Part shown: piece after piece, positions 56,198 through 64,000 of the stretch
Layout of the letters: the number at the start of each line of letters is the position of its first letter
Numbering within the stretch: the stretch's first letter is position 1
Assembly (NCBI GenBank): GCA_022457155.1
Contig: JAJGOT010000001.1
Coordinates: forward strand, 2,470,001-2,534,000
Source of the DNA: Cladopsammia gracilis
Lineage: Eukaryota; Cnidaria; Anthozoa; Scleractinia; Dendrophylliidae
Length of the DNA stretch: 64,000 nt
Direction: 5' to 3'
Translations under genes and position numbers: made by a program
The notes under the pieces: generated by a model
What the model saw: the letters and a program-made list of their open reading frames with translations, nothing else
The model's database searches: none
What the model was told of the DNA's origin: nothing

Positions 56198-56225
56198 TTT
56201 TTGTTTTGGTTTGGGAACAGAAAGC

Positions 56226-56625
56226 ATGTTTAATGTATTCAATGCCACCCTGCCTAACTCCAGTCTGAAATCAGAATCAGCTAAATACAATTCATGTGAA
56301 CAGTTACATCTCTTCTTCAAAGATGAATAAAAGGGCATAATCTTTGTCTCGGACAAAGTCGTCTGTCTCCTTAATGTGTTGTCAAGTATCATCGCTGATT
56401 TCTCTATTCTTATTATCTTTTTCGCATTGTATAGAGCGTCTTCACTTCACCGGCCATCAAAGGCATTGTTATGTAGTCTCGCGCTTTCTGATCTTGGCGT
56501 TGGCATTAGTTGTGCAGCTGTTGCTTGTAACTTACAGATGTGCGCAGATTAACGGTCACCTTTCGTAGGCTTGCACTGCGGGAATTATTTCTCACGTTTA
56601 AGGAAGCCATTTTTCAGCCGTTTCA
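56226..56625 (+). pseudogene. GPCR fragment covering N-terminus to TM3
   Basis: Starts like gene B (MFNVFNATLPNSSLKSESAKYNS) but has TAA after FFKDE, a frameshift after DLGVGIS, a further stop in QMCAD, and loss of similarity at 56,625 in the TM3 region. With the preceding piece it forms a scrambled copy, with the TM4-5 piece before the N-terminal piece. Confidence 0.85.
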
Positions 56626-56706
56626 TTAATTTTATTAATTAAAATCATCCTGTCTATGCAAAGAGCCTCTTCCCACTGTAATATCAAATTTTCTTTTGCT
56701 CTAAGT

Positions 56707-56708
<2 letters not shown>

Positions 56709-56773
<65 letters not shown>
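56709..56773 (+). repeat. TA microsatellite expanded within the GPCR upstream box
   Basis: About 32 TA units replace the short TATATATA of the matching position upstream of gene B (54,791) and of the remnant (53,733). Confidence 0.95.
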
Positions 56774-56776
<3 letters not shown>

Positions 56777-56930
56777 ACAAATAAAAAGTACGTCCGGTAA
56801 GTGTTAATATTGAAACAGTGTTGTTTACTAGGAGCCCGTATCCATCAAAAATTATGTTGCCCTGTACACATTGAAAGAAACCTCACTTAGACTGATGACT
56901 TAGAACATCAATTTATTGGGAACAGAAAGC

Positions 56931-57980
56931 ATGTTTAATGTCTTCAATGCCACCCTGCCTAACTTCAGTTTGAAATCAGAATCAGATAACTACAATTCAT
57001 GTGAACAGCTGCATCTCTTCTTCAAAGATGTAGAGAAGGGCATAATCTCTGTCTCAGACACAGCCGTTTGTATCTTCAACGTGTTGTCAAGTATCATCGC
57101 TGTGTTCTCTAATCTTGTCATCGTGTTCGCTTTGTATAGAGCGTCTTCACTTCACCGGCCATCAAAAGCATTGTTATGTAGTCTCGCGTTTTCTGATCTT
57201 GGCGTTGACATTATTGTGCAGCCGCTGTTTGTAACTTACAGATGGACACAAATTAACGGTCACCTTTCGCAGACTTGCACTGCAGGAATTATTTCTCACG
57301 TTGAAGGAAGCCATTTTTCAGCCGTTTCATTTCTTACGATGACAGCCATCGCTGTTGACAGACTTCTCGCTTTGACGCTGCATGTTCTCTATCACGCCGT
57401 GGTTACGCTCAAACGTGTCTTTGTACTTTTCCTTTCTATATGGATCCTAAGCGCTGTCTGAGCCGTCATCTTGGGTAAAAAATCAACAAATTTACAGCTT
57501 GGTCAGCATTTTGCTCATCCCTATCTGTTTTTCCATCACACTTTTCTCTATGGAAAAAATTATTTTCGTTTACACCGACAGACCATTCAAATAGGAAGTC
57601 ACACAAAACATCCGACAGCATCAAATATAATTTTAAATGAAAACAGAAACACTACATCGAATATTCCCCACAAACTATTCGTTATCACCATGTTTTACCT
57701 GTTTTGTTTTCTCGTAGTTTCGTTTTTACCGTATTTATCTCATAAAATCTTATTCCGAATCTTAGGTTGGAGTTCATGCATGTCAGTTTTGTTTAGTTTT
57801 GGTTTGACTCTAGTTTACTTGAACAGTTCCGTGAACCCACTAATAAACTGCTGGCGCGTACCCGAGATAAAAGAGATTGTTACTGACATTTTTCGCGATA
57901 CAAAGTGTTCTGTTAGGAGCGTTGGCTATACTTTTTTCATGCCAAATAGAAATAGAGTTAGAAACCTGACGGTAATGTAA
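56931..57980 (+). pseudogene. Class A GPCR pseudogene (cluster gene D)
   Basis: Full-length relation to gene B from ATG 56,931 to TAA 57,980. The frame is intact through TM3 (AVDRLLALTL) to LSIWILSAV, then TGA at 57,459-57,461 replaces a TM4 Trp and the frame is lost across TM4-TM5. It recovers at YGKNYFRLHRQTIQ and runs through TM6 (LVVSFLPYLSHK) and TM7. There the NPxxY Tyr is Asn (NPLINCW), and the tail is changed. The DRL motif is retained. Two separate lesions in key places make function unlikely. Confidence 0.88.
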
Positions 57981-58262
57981 CGTTCCGGGCGTCATGAAAA
58001 CGAAGGAATGTACAGGTCTTGTTTAAAATAACTGGGATCCGTTATTTAATTGATTTATAAACTGCGCATCTCTCGGGCGGTTGCAATTGAACTGCAGTGG
58101 TGCAAAGATGGTACGCTACGACAAACTTCTTGCGTGTTATGCAACGTTAGAGCGACTCCGTACTACTTCGTACTTCTTGTGGTCGGCAGCCGGGGTATTT
58201 TGGCAAGTGGATTGGTTAATACAACTAACTAATATAATCAATGCTTTAGCCAGAATAAAGCA
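57981..58262. other. Downstream flank of GPCR D
   Basis: Homologous to 54,100-54,370 (GCGCATCTCTC-GG, CTGCAGTG-TGCAAAG, GTCGGCAGCCGGGGTA). It ends with AATAAAGCATA, a possible poly(A) signal shared by both copies. No gene. Confidence 0.65.
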
Positions 58263-58488
58263 TAGAGCAGTTTTCAATTGAGTGTGGTAAAACCAAAACC
58301 AAAGTAATTATTCTGACCAATCACAGCAGTCGTAAACAATCCAATGAACCAATCAGAGCTCGAAGCAATTACATGTCGGCGGTGCCAAGCGCGGGAAAAC
58401 GCGTGCGAGCAATCACAAAGCGTTTTTAGTAATGAAAAACCAAAGCAATTGTGTAATTACTTTTCACACTCAATTGAAAAATGCTCTA
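58263..58488 (+). mobile_element. MITE with TAGAGCAGTTTT ends (copy 2)
   Basis: TAGAGCAGTTTTCAATTGAG on the left and its near-exact inverse on the right (CAATTGAAAAATGCTCTA). The same family, inverted, is at 32,841-33,126. Confidence 0.8.
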
Positions 58489-58594
58489 AGAGCGCAGGCT
58501 TAAGCCTAAATACATACACCTTATTCGATGGTTTAATAGATAATACGCGCGGATATTTTAGGAGTTGTTATAACGCTTCTGTGTCTTTAAGGTG

Positions 58595-59219
58595 TAAAGG
58601 CGCTGTTACACTAGGCAATGATTTGTGCAACTTGTCTTGTCACCGTGCGTTGCGGTGCTGCGAGACAAGTTGAACGAGTGGTGTTACACTACGCTATGTT
58701 TGTCGCAACTTGTCTCGCTCTCGACGGTAACAAACAGCGAAAGCGTTTGTGAATCATCGAGTATCCTTTGTTTGTCTTTGTAAATTGCTAACGAGGTTTT
58801 CCACAGCGACGGGCGTTCTTTCAATGCTTGAATTAACCCTTTTTCCCGCATCTGTCATACTGGGTACTGTCGTGGCCATGGAGTCATTTTCAGCCGCTGT
58901 TTTGTCTTCGAGACAACAACGCACATGCGCTAAAAGGAATAATTTAAATGGATGACGTCACAAAACCTTGCGACAAACGTTACAGGATGCATGTTACATT
59001 ACGCAACCCTTGAAAAATTCGTTGCAGCGTTGCAAGAATCGTTGCGAAAAGTAGAACCGAGTTCTACTTCTCGCAACGATTTCCGATTGCGGCAACAAAA
59101 AAATTCCGAGAAATGTTTGTTGCAGGGTATGTTACACTAGGCAGTTTTTCACACAACTTGTGTCGCAACAAAATTGCGATTCAATTGCACGAAACATTGC
59201 CTAGTGTAACAGCGCCTTA
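58595..59219. mobile_element. 625-bp TIR element with internal subterminal repeats
   Basis: TAAAGGCGCTGTTACACTAG on the left and the inverse CTAGTGTAACAGCGCCTTA on the right. The phrase GTTACACTAGGCA/GTTACACTACGC recurs internally at about 58,682, 58,990 and 59,132 beside CAACTTG and CGTTGC motifs. No transposase. Confidence 0.8.
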
Positions 59220-60181
59220 ATATGGCAATCTACTGTGTGATACACTCGGATATTTTGTGTGTTCTCTTTCCCTTACAAGGTAAAACGACGTCACTGCACA
59301 TCGAATAATAATGTCATTATTGATTATTATGTTTATCTGTAAGTTATAAAAATAAGGGCCTGGTCGCACTACAGTTAAAAACAAAAATTAGCCCGTGCAA
59401 AATGACATAAAAATTTTGGTCACAGCAAAATATAAGATGAAATGAAGTTGAATGATTAGTGCTCATACCATAGTAATGTCCGAAAATAGCGAAGATCGAT
59501 TTTGAACTAAAAATAACGACCGCAAACAAACACAGCAGGACAGTCACGTGCTGAGTGGTTGAGCTGAGTAGCTGCTGTTTTATATTTTTCATTACCGGGA
59601 ATTATTTCACCGGCTCTGTTCACCAGTGTTAGATCCAATAAGTCAAAGCAAGCAAATATATGGATATAAGCCGGCATTGCCGTTTTGAAATGGCGAGATG
59701 GTTTATTGATTCATGAATCTGTGAGGAGATTTCAAGCGTCAACCACTCGACGCTAATCGCGGGTTTCGGCCCTTTTGGGAAGCTAAGTTAAGCGGCCTTA
59801 AAGCAAACTGTAAACATAACCCGAAATGGAAAATATCCTGTAAAGGTGAATAGAATAAATAGGTTAACGTAGATTTCTTTTGAAAGGTTTCCGCTACGAC
59901 CAACTGACCTCCAACCTCAACGGCGTCTGTGTAAAATAAACTGTTTGCGGGTCGCCGCCGTTTGATAATATAGTTTTCTTGCAGTGCATGCCAGTAAGAT
60001 GGTAATATCCCCCTTTGCTAAATTATAACCTCTGAGCTGATAAACTTGTGATTTTGATTTATTATACAGAAATAATATTGGCTGTTGTAAGAATGTCCGA
60101 AGGGGTGAGCTTTATGGGTGCGCAATTGAGCACATTACTCGAGTTGAAAATAACGTTTATTGGGCTGAAAACACAAATTTA
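59220..60181. other. Intergenic spacer
   Basis: No gene recognised. The open frame at 59,344-59,592 on minus has hydrophobic character but no start context, homologue or splice support. Confidence 0.5.
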
Positions 60182-60370
60182 ATAGCGGAGCTCTCGCCGG
60201 GCCGAAGGCCCGGCTGCGCAGCTCCATACTCATAGAACCAGAGAACCATAGAACCATAGAACCCATGGCCGTCATTTTTCATGGTCATGGCTAGCAGAAT
60301 GTTTCGCGGGCGCGTTGTGTGTCCGCCGCTGTCGTCCGCTGTCGTCCGCCGCCGTCGCTTAGGGCTATTA
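60182..60370 (+). repeat. GC-rich hairpin repeat (copy 2, 5' part)
   Basis: Matches 45,620-45,770 in opposite orientation: GGGCCGAAGGCCC hairpin, CATACTCATAGAACC (here followed by short ATAGAACC repeats), CATGGTCATGGCTAG, CGCGGGCGCGTT. Interrupted after AGGGCTATTA by the Harbinger-like element; it resumes at 61,602 as ACTCGCGGGCGCGTA. Confidence 0.75.
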
Positions 60371-60697
60371 GGTAGCTTAAGATCCAGGACGCGACGGTTT
60401 TGAGACGCGGCCGGAAGTAATTTTTCACAGAAAAGCAGCAGTCCGCTTGCCTCGGAGTGCTGGCTCGCAGCGTCGCCGTCGCGTAGAGAACTCGAGTCAG
60501 AAGGATTTGGCGTTGTGTAGAAAACGTGAGTATTAAATGTTCTTGTTTTGAAGAAAACGGTGTATTAAGTATCAACTCTAAACATAAATTGAAACCTTGA
60601 TTCATATTGAAACTTTCTGGCGAAATTTACGCCGCAAAAATGGGAAAGCTCTGACTTTTTAAAACTTTATTTACAGGTTAACTCAGGTTAGCGAAGA

Positions 60698-61205
60698 ATG
60701 GCTTCGACAAAATCTTCGAAGTAAGTTGTGCCTCTAAGCTTCCTTTTTTTTCCTCTGTTTTTTACTCTTGTATTTAGCAAAAGTAAGCATTAATTTGCTA
60801 AGAACATGCAAGAAGTGATGCTTCGTGGAATAAGCACAAAATTATTTTCAACTCAGTCTGAGCTCAAATTTAACTCGGTTTTCAAGATGTTGTTGTTTTA
60901 TTTTTTCTTTTAGTTCGATGATGTCTTGGACAAACAACCACGACATAATCCTGTGTAGGGAAGTTGCCAACTTCCCTAGTTGCCAAGTCCACACAGAGAA
61001 GCAGCCTGTGGGAAAAATTGCCGACACTTTGAATAAATGTTCAGTTCCTAAATTAAATTTAGCGTTGATAAGCGGTCTGTTCGCGACCACGTGGGAATTC
61101 TTGTTATTAGGTAGAAGAAAAAACTGAGGGATGAGGAAAAAGCTGCGGGAATAACGCCAGACGAGCCCTCCGAATTAGAAAATGCTTTGGATAGGAGGAA
61201 CTCTT
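60698..61205 (+). pseudogene. Harbinger-type Myb/SANT-like protein, decayed
   Basis: Exon 1 (60,698-60,720, MASTKSS) ends at GTAAGT. Exon 2 starts after TTTTAG at 60,914 and keeps frame, giving SMMSWTNNHDIILCREV, the start of a Myb/SANT-like DNA-binding domain. A shift near 61,065 leads to DKRSVRDHV, then TAG, then KKKLRDEEKAAGITPDEPSE and LENAL. This pattern (W-N-H-D--L-RE, KRSVR-R, DEE-ASGI-P) is what I know from Harbinger accessory proteins that carry transposase to the nucleus and TIRs. It is broken by the frameshift, a stop and 3' truncation. Confidence 0.65.
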
Positions 61206-61429
61206 AAGGTTTCAACAAGTAAAAAGATATCTCCCTTTTCCACGCGAAAATTTGCTTTACATTTAGACGGGTCTTCATTTACAAGAGAAAATTTCTCATA
61301 CGACAAGTGAGCAAATGGAGGATTCTGCGGTGTGTATGCTTTGTACAACACGGCAAATTCTTCATCATCAATGATTTCTTCTTCCAAGCACAATAACAAC
61401 ATTTCTTGGACTTCTTTGAACGAGCTCAT
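61175..61429 (-). pseudogene. Harbinger-type transposase N-terminus, truncated
   Basis: From ATG 61,429 (minus) it reads MSSFKEVQEMLLLCLEEEII, DDEEFAVLYKAY and FRVEKGDIFLLVETLRVPP, then runs out. The family resemblance is to the helical N-terminal part of HARBI1/PIF-like transposases; all of the DDE catalytic domain is absent. It lies convergent to, and slightly overlaps, the truncated Myb-like gene at the deletion joint. Confidence 0.6.
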
Positions 61430-61601
61430 TTTATATTTTGCGTTTTTTTTGTCAAAACAAAAATCTTGAACAACCGCGTCACATCGCAAAACTGAGTAAA
61501 GTTTATTTTTCCCGAGCTTAGAACGGCATTCTCGTTCCAGGCTTTAGCTCGGTCGCCGCGTTCTAAAAACCGTCGCGTCCTGGATCTTAAGCTCCCTATT
61601 A

Positions 61602-62451
61602 ACTCGCGGGCGCGTAGACCGTCGCAAAACTTGCGCGTATGACGCCACACCGGGATCTTTGCAATTTTCACGTCACCTGGGAAAACACTGTTGTGTTTTA
61701 GCGGAGAAAACCGTTTAAATTAAAGTCGTTATTCTCCTGAATTTTTTCGCGGTTTGCTACTCAAGACAGGGATACTAATTATGGGATACTCAGAAGCCGC
61801 TATAGCGGAAATAGAAGAGCTTTCAGAGATAAAATCTTGCTTCGAGGATGGGAGCAATGCGGGAAGATGTTTGTCACTTCGGGTTTCAGAACTGAAGAAG
61901 CGGAGATTTAAACAATTTCCAAGCAGTGGATGGACTTAAAGGTAAAACAAAATACATTTTTCGATGGGAATTTATGTTGATATCAATCTGTGATTGACTT
62001 TTTTGTGTTCTCGCTAGTTTTCGGGAGAATTGATTATAACACTCGCTCAATTAAATTCAGTTGTTTTGATTTCTTTCACCGGAGACATCTCGGCCTCTTA
62101 ATGGTTCGCGTTTTGCTTTTAAACACAAACTTATGGAGATTTGAATTAATTTTTTCGAAAGAAGATTGTGTTGTCCATTTTTATGTGTTTGTTCATTCAT
62201 TACATAGGTTGAAAAGCGATTTTATGTAAACAAAACAAAACAAGACTTGGATACTTCACACGCGTGGTCTTATGCAAATATGTTTGTGTATTTTTTGCAA
62301 TTTTGATTTCCAAATCAGTTTCTCGGACAATTTTTATAAGCAGCAGGTGTATTTTATTTGGAAATTAGTCGTACTAATTATTCTAGACGGAGAAAAAGTT
62401 GTTTTTGTGAACTTTTGTACGGTCTAAATGTACTGTGCAAACGGTCGCGTA
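61602..62451. other. Repeat copy 2, 3' part, and intergenic spacer
   Basis: 61,602-61,650 completes the GC-rich hairpin repeat. The rest holds the possible small coding exon at 61,781-61,939 and otherwise no recognisable gene. Confidence 0.5.
61781..61939 (+). CDS. Possible small coding exon, unknown
   Basis: MGYSEAAIAEIEELSEIKSC and a basic stretch SELKKRRFKQF end at TAA, immediately followed by a donor-like AAAG|GTAAAAC. Acidic then basic composition and a good ATG make it worth noting. No family is recognised, and it may be noise. Confidence 0.2.
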   Translation: MGYSEAAIAEIEELSEIKSCFEDGSNAGRCLSLRVSELKKRRFKQFPSSGWT

Positions 62452-62589
62452 AGGCCCTGTTTACATGAGGTAGGGTGCCCCTAGGGTGTAGGGCCAACTC
62501 TCTTTGTTTGAAAACCTCCAGGGAAAAGAAAACAAAGAGAGTTGGCCCTACACCCTAGGGTCACCCTACCTCATGTAAACAGGCCCTAA
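62452..62589. mobile_element. Hairpin MITE with GGGCCTGTTTACATGAGG ends
   Basis: Arms of about 60 bp (from about 62,452 and to about 62,589) are nearly exact inverses, including CTAGGGTGTAGGGCCAACTC, around a loop of about 12 bp. TAA/TTA at the edges suggests a 3-bp TSD. Confidence 0.8.
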
Positions 62590-62768
62590 GTCTGTTTTTG
62601 AGAATTTCTAAAATTAAAAGATAGGCCCGGTCGTCAATTTTATTCTTGTGCTTCCGACCTTTCACCTCAGTTAAGTTTATCATCGGCTTTCTGTTCAAAG
62701 AGCGACGCTGTTAGGCTCAGGCTATCTATATATATTATATAGATTAACAACTGATCTACGGCCAATTA

Positions 62769-62953
62769 ACAAATTGACGTCAGTTTTTTATGCGTCTGTC
62801 CTGTTATTGATGATAAAATTCGTCATAACATTGTCAAAGTGCTGTGGATCCACGAGCCGCAGGCGAGTGGATCCACAGCAAACTTTGACAATGTTATGAC
62901 GAATTTTATCATCAATAACAGGACAGACGCATAAAAAACTGACGTCAATTTGT
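62769..62953. mobile_element. Hairpin element, 85-87-bp arms (same family as 35,113)
   Basis: Arms 62,769-62,853 and 62,867-62,953 are exact inverses except for a 2-bp indel; the 13-nt loop is GAGCCGCAGGCGA. Ends TTA-ACAAATT and AATTTGT-TTTTTACAA match the hairpin at 35,113-35,270. A partial relative (CGTCAGTTTT-TTATGCGTCTGT) lies at 63,424-63,470. Confidence 0.88.
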
Positions 62954-63760
62954 TTTTTACAATAACAAAACGCCAAAACTGATGTTGAAATGAAGGAAGG
63001 AAATGCAAGATGCGGTCGCCACAAAACCAGAATTTCATCGCCATAATTCGGAGAAACACGGGCTCGTAAATTAAAAGTTTGAGTAGAGTAAGTCAGAAAC
63101 ACATCGAAAAATTGGAATTTTGAAACTAACCTTTATTCCGGTTAAAACTGTTCTCAAATAATCCGTTGAAACACGGTTCAGTTCACCTCCGGTAAAGTTT
63201 ATTTTAGCGACTCACAGCACTATAATCCTGCTCACCGCCAATTTTCAGGTCTGGATTCTCAACAAACATCTTCATCTTTCCGCTTTAAGGTTGTGTTTTA
63301 GCTACTTGAGGTTCATCTCATCTATTTTGGACGATTTTCTCATTGAATAATTCTGGATTTGTGAAAGAATTCTCGCCACAAAAAGCGCAGCGCTGACAAG
63401 TTTGGAAAAACTTTCGCTGATGGCGTCAGTTTTATCGTTTTATGCGTCTGTACTCTTATTGATAATAAAAATTAGCCAATCGGCGCGCGAGAATTCGCAC
63501 AGTTATTGTAAAATGGACGTTTCATACATTAGGTTCATTGGTTCATTTCGTTTCTGAGCCTAACATCAAAATCGCATAAATCACGTTAAATAGTGTTGGT
63601 CACTTATTGCTTTATGTGAATGCGGTAATATAGACCAAGTGAAACAGCTTTGCACTTACACTTTCAATCTGTCTTTTCATGCATGTGGCCGGCACACAGT
63701 GAAACAGGACTCTTACGTGTCGTCCATCTTTTCATTACCATTAACTAAATAAATATATAC
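62954..63760. other. Intergenic or intronic spacer
   Basis: No gene. Holds the partial hairpin relative at 63,424-63,470. If the exon at 63,761-63,952 is real, this would be its downstream intron. Confidence 0.45.
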
Positions 63761-63952
63761 CTTGGTAATTGCGAAATAGAAAACAAATGAAACATTCATG
63801 ACGAACATGAGTGTTCCTTTATATAACTGAAGCGCAATGGTTTCACTTAACCGAGTCGCTTTTGCTTTAGCTACTTTTTTCTTCTCATCTGGGGAATCTG
63901 ATGCAAAGACTGTACTATATAGATCATGAATCAGTAGCTTAATATATGACAT
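63761..63952 (-). CDS. Possible 5' coding exon with a membrane segment, unknown
   Basis: The minus-strand ATG at 63,952 opens MSYIKLLIHDLYSTVFASD, a Lys-rich DEKKKVAKAKATRLSE stretch, then a hydrophobic segment (TLMFVMNVSFVFYFAI) ending ITK at a donor AAG|GTATAT (63,760). The composition is protein-like, but I recognise no family and the gene would lie mostly outside what can be linked here. Confidence 0.3.
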
Positions 63953-64000
63953 GTTTTTAAATTATATTTTAAACAGCGTACGTGTCATGCGGTGCGTCAA

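Larger units (their letters stand above)
60371..61596. mobile_element. Internally deleted PIF/Harbinger-like transposon
   Basis: TIRs of about 27 bp (GGTAGCTTAAGATCCAGGAC and the inverse ending CTTAAGCTCCC) are flanked by TATTA (60,366-60,370 and 61,597-61,601). The uninterrupted relative at 45,620-45,770 shows the empty site. It carries remnants of two convergent genes: a Myb/SANT-like protein on + and a transposase N-terminus on -, joined tail to tail near 61,190 by a large deletion. PIF/Harbinger elements typically carry exactly these two genes. Confidence 0.75.

Noticed and set aside
62788..63102. Two overlapping minus frames near 62,800-63,100
   Set aside because: They run through the hairpin element and lack domains.

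Overview
The window looks like nuclear DNA of an invertebrate animal, most likely an anthozoan cnidarian such as a stony coral. I infer this from three things: AT-rich sequence, a tandem family of intronless rhodopsin-class GPCRs of a type known to be expanded in anthozoans, and a dense and varied load of transposable elements (RTE, L1/Tx1-like, Penelope-like, DIRS-like, PIF/Harbinger-like and many MITEs). No species can be named from the sequence alone. Few true host genes are present; most long open frames belong to repeats or mobile elements.

Layout. (1) 1-18,491: a megasatellite-like array. Each unit has an AT-rich single-copy module, a GC-rich 15-bp minisatellite that is open in nearly all six frames, and about five copies of a 44-46 bp repeat. 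Long and short units alternate, which suggests block duplication. One unit is split at 14,071-17,168 by about 3.1 kb of mobile debris. This debris holds a restriction-like-endonuclease-type protein tail and a frameshifted gene with a decayed 2A-like peptide. (2) 18,719-31,483: nested retroelements. A decayed minus-strand L1/Tx1-like LINE is split by a 5'-truncated plus-strand relative, which is itself split by an RTE element with an intact 996-aa ORF. Next comes a DIRS-like gag/RT/RNase H element, interrupted by a Penelope-derived palindrome flanked by a 10-bp target duplication. The Penelope tails carry a hammerhead-ribozyme-like motif, present three times in the window. (3) 31,484-47,626: intergenic DNA with many hairpin elements and a minus-strand, intron-containing class A GPCR (34,396-37,556) whose first exon is not found. 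(4) 47,627-57,980: the GPCR cluster, with two intact 348-aa genes (47,627-48,673 and 54,955-56,001), a rearranged pseudogene, a frameshifted pseudogene and a remnant in which all seven helices are deleted. (5) 57,981-64,000: intergenic DNA with TIR elements, including an internally deleted PIF/Harbinger-like transposon that keeps the starts of both its genes and has a TATTA target duplication.

How the parts fit. The host content is G-protein-coupled signalling at the cell surface. The clustered receptors show birth and death by tandem duplication: shared upstream and downstream flanks, shared lesions, and fragments between the intact genes. The rest is a record of successive transposon insertions whose order can be read from nesting and target-site duplications. 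I found no rRNA, tRNA, CRISPR array or bacterial-type operon.
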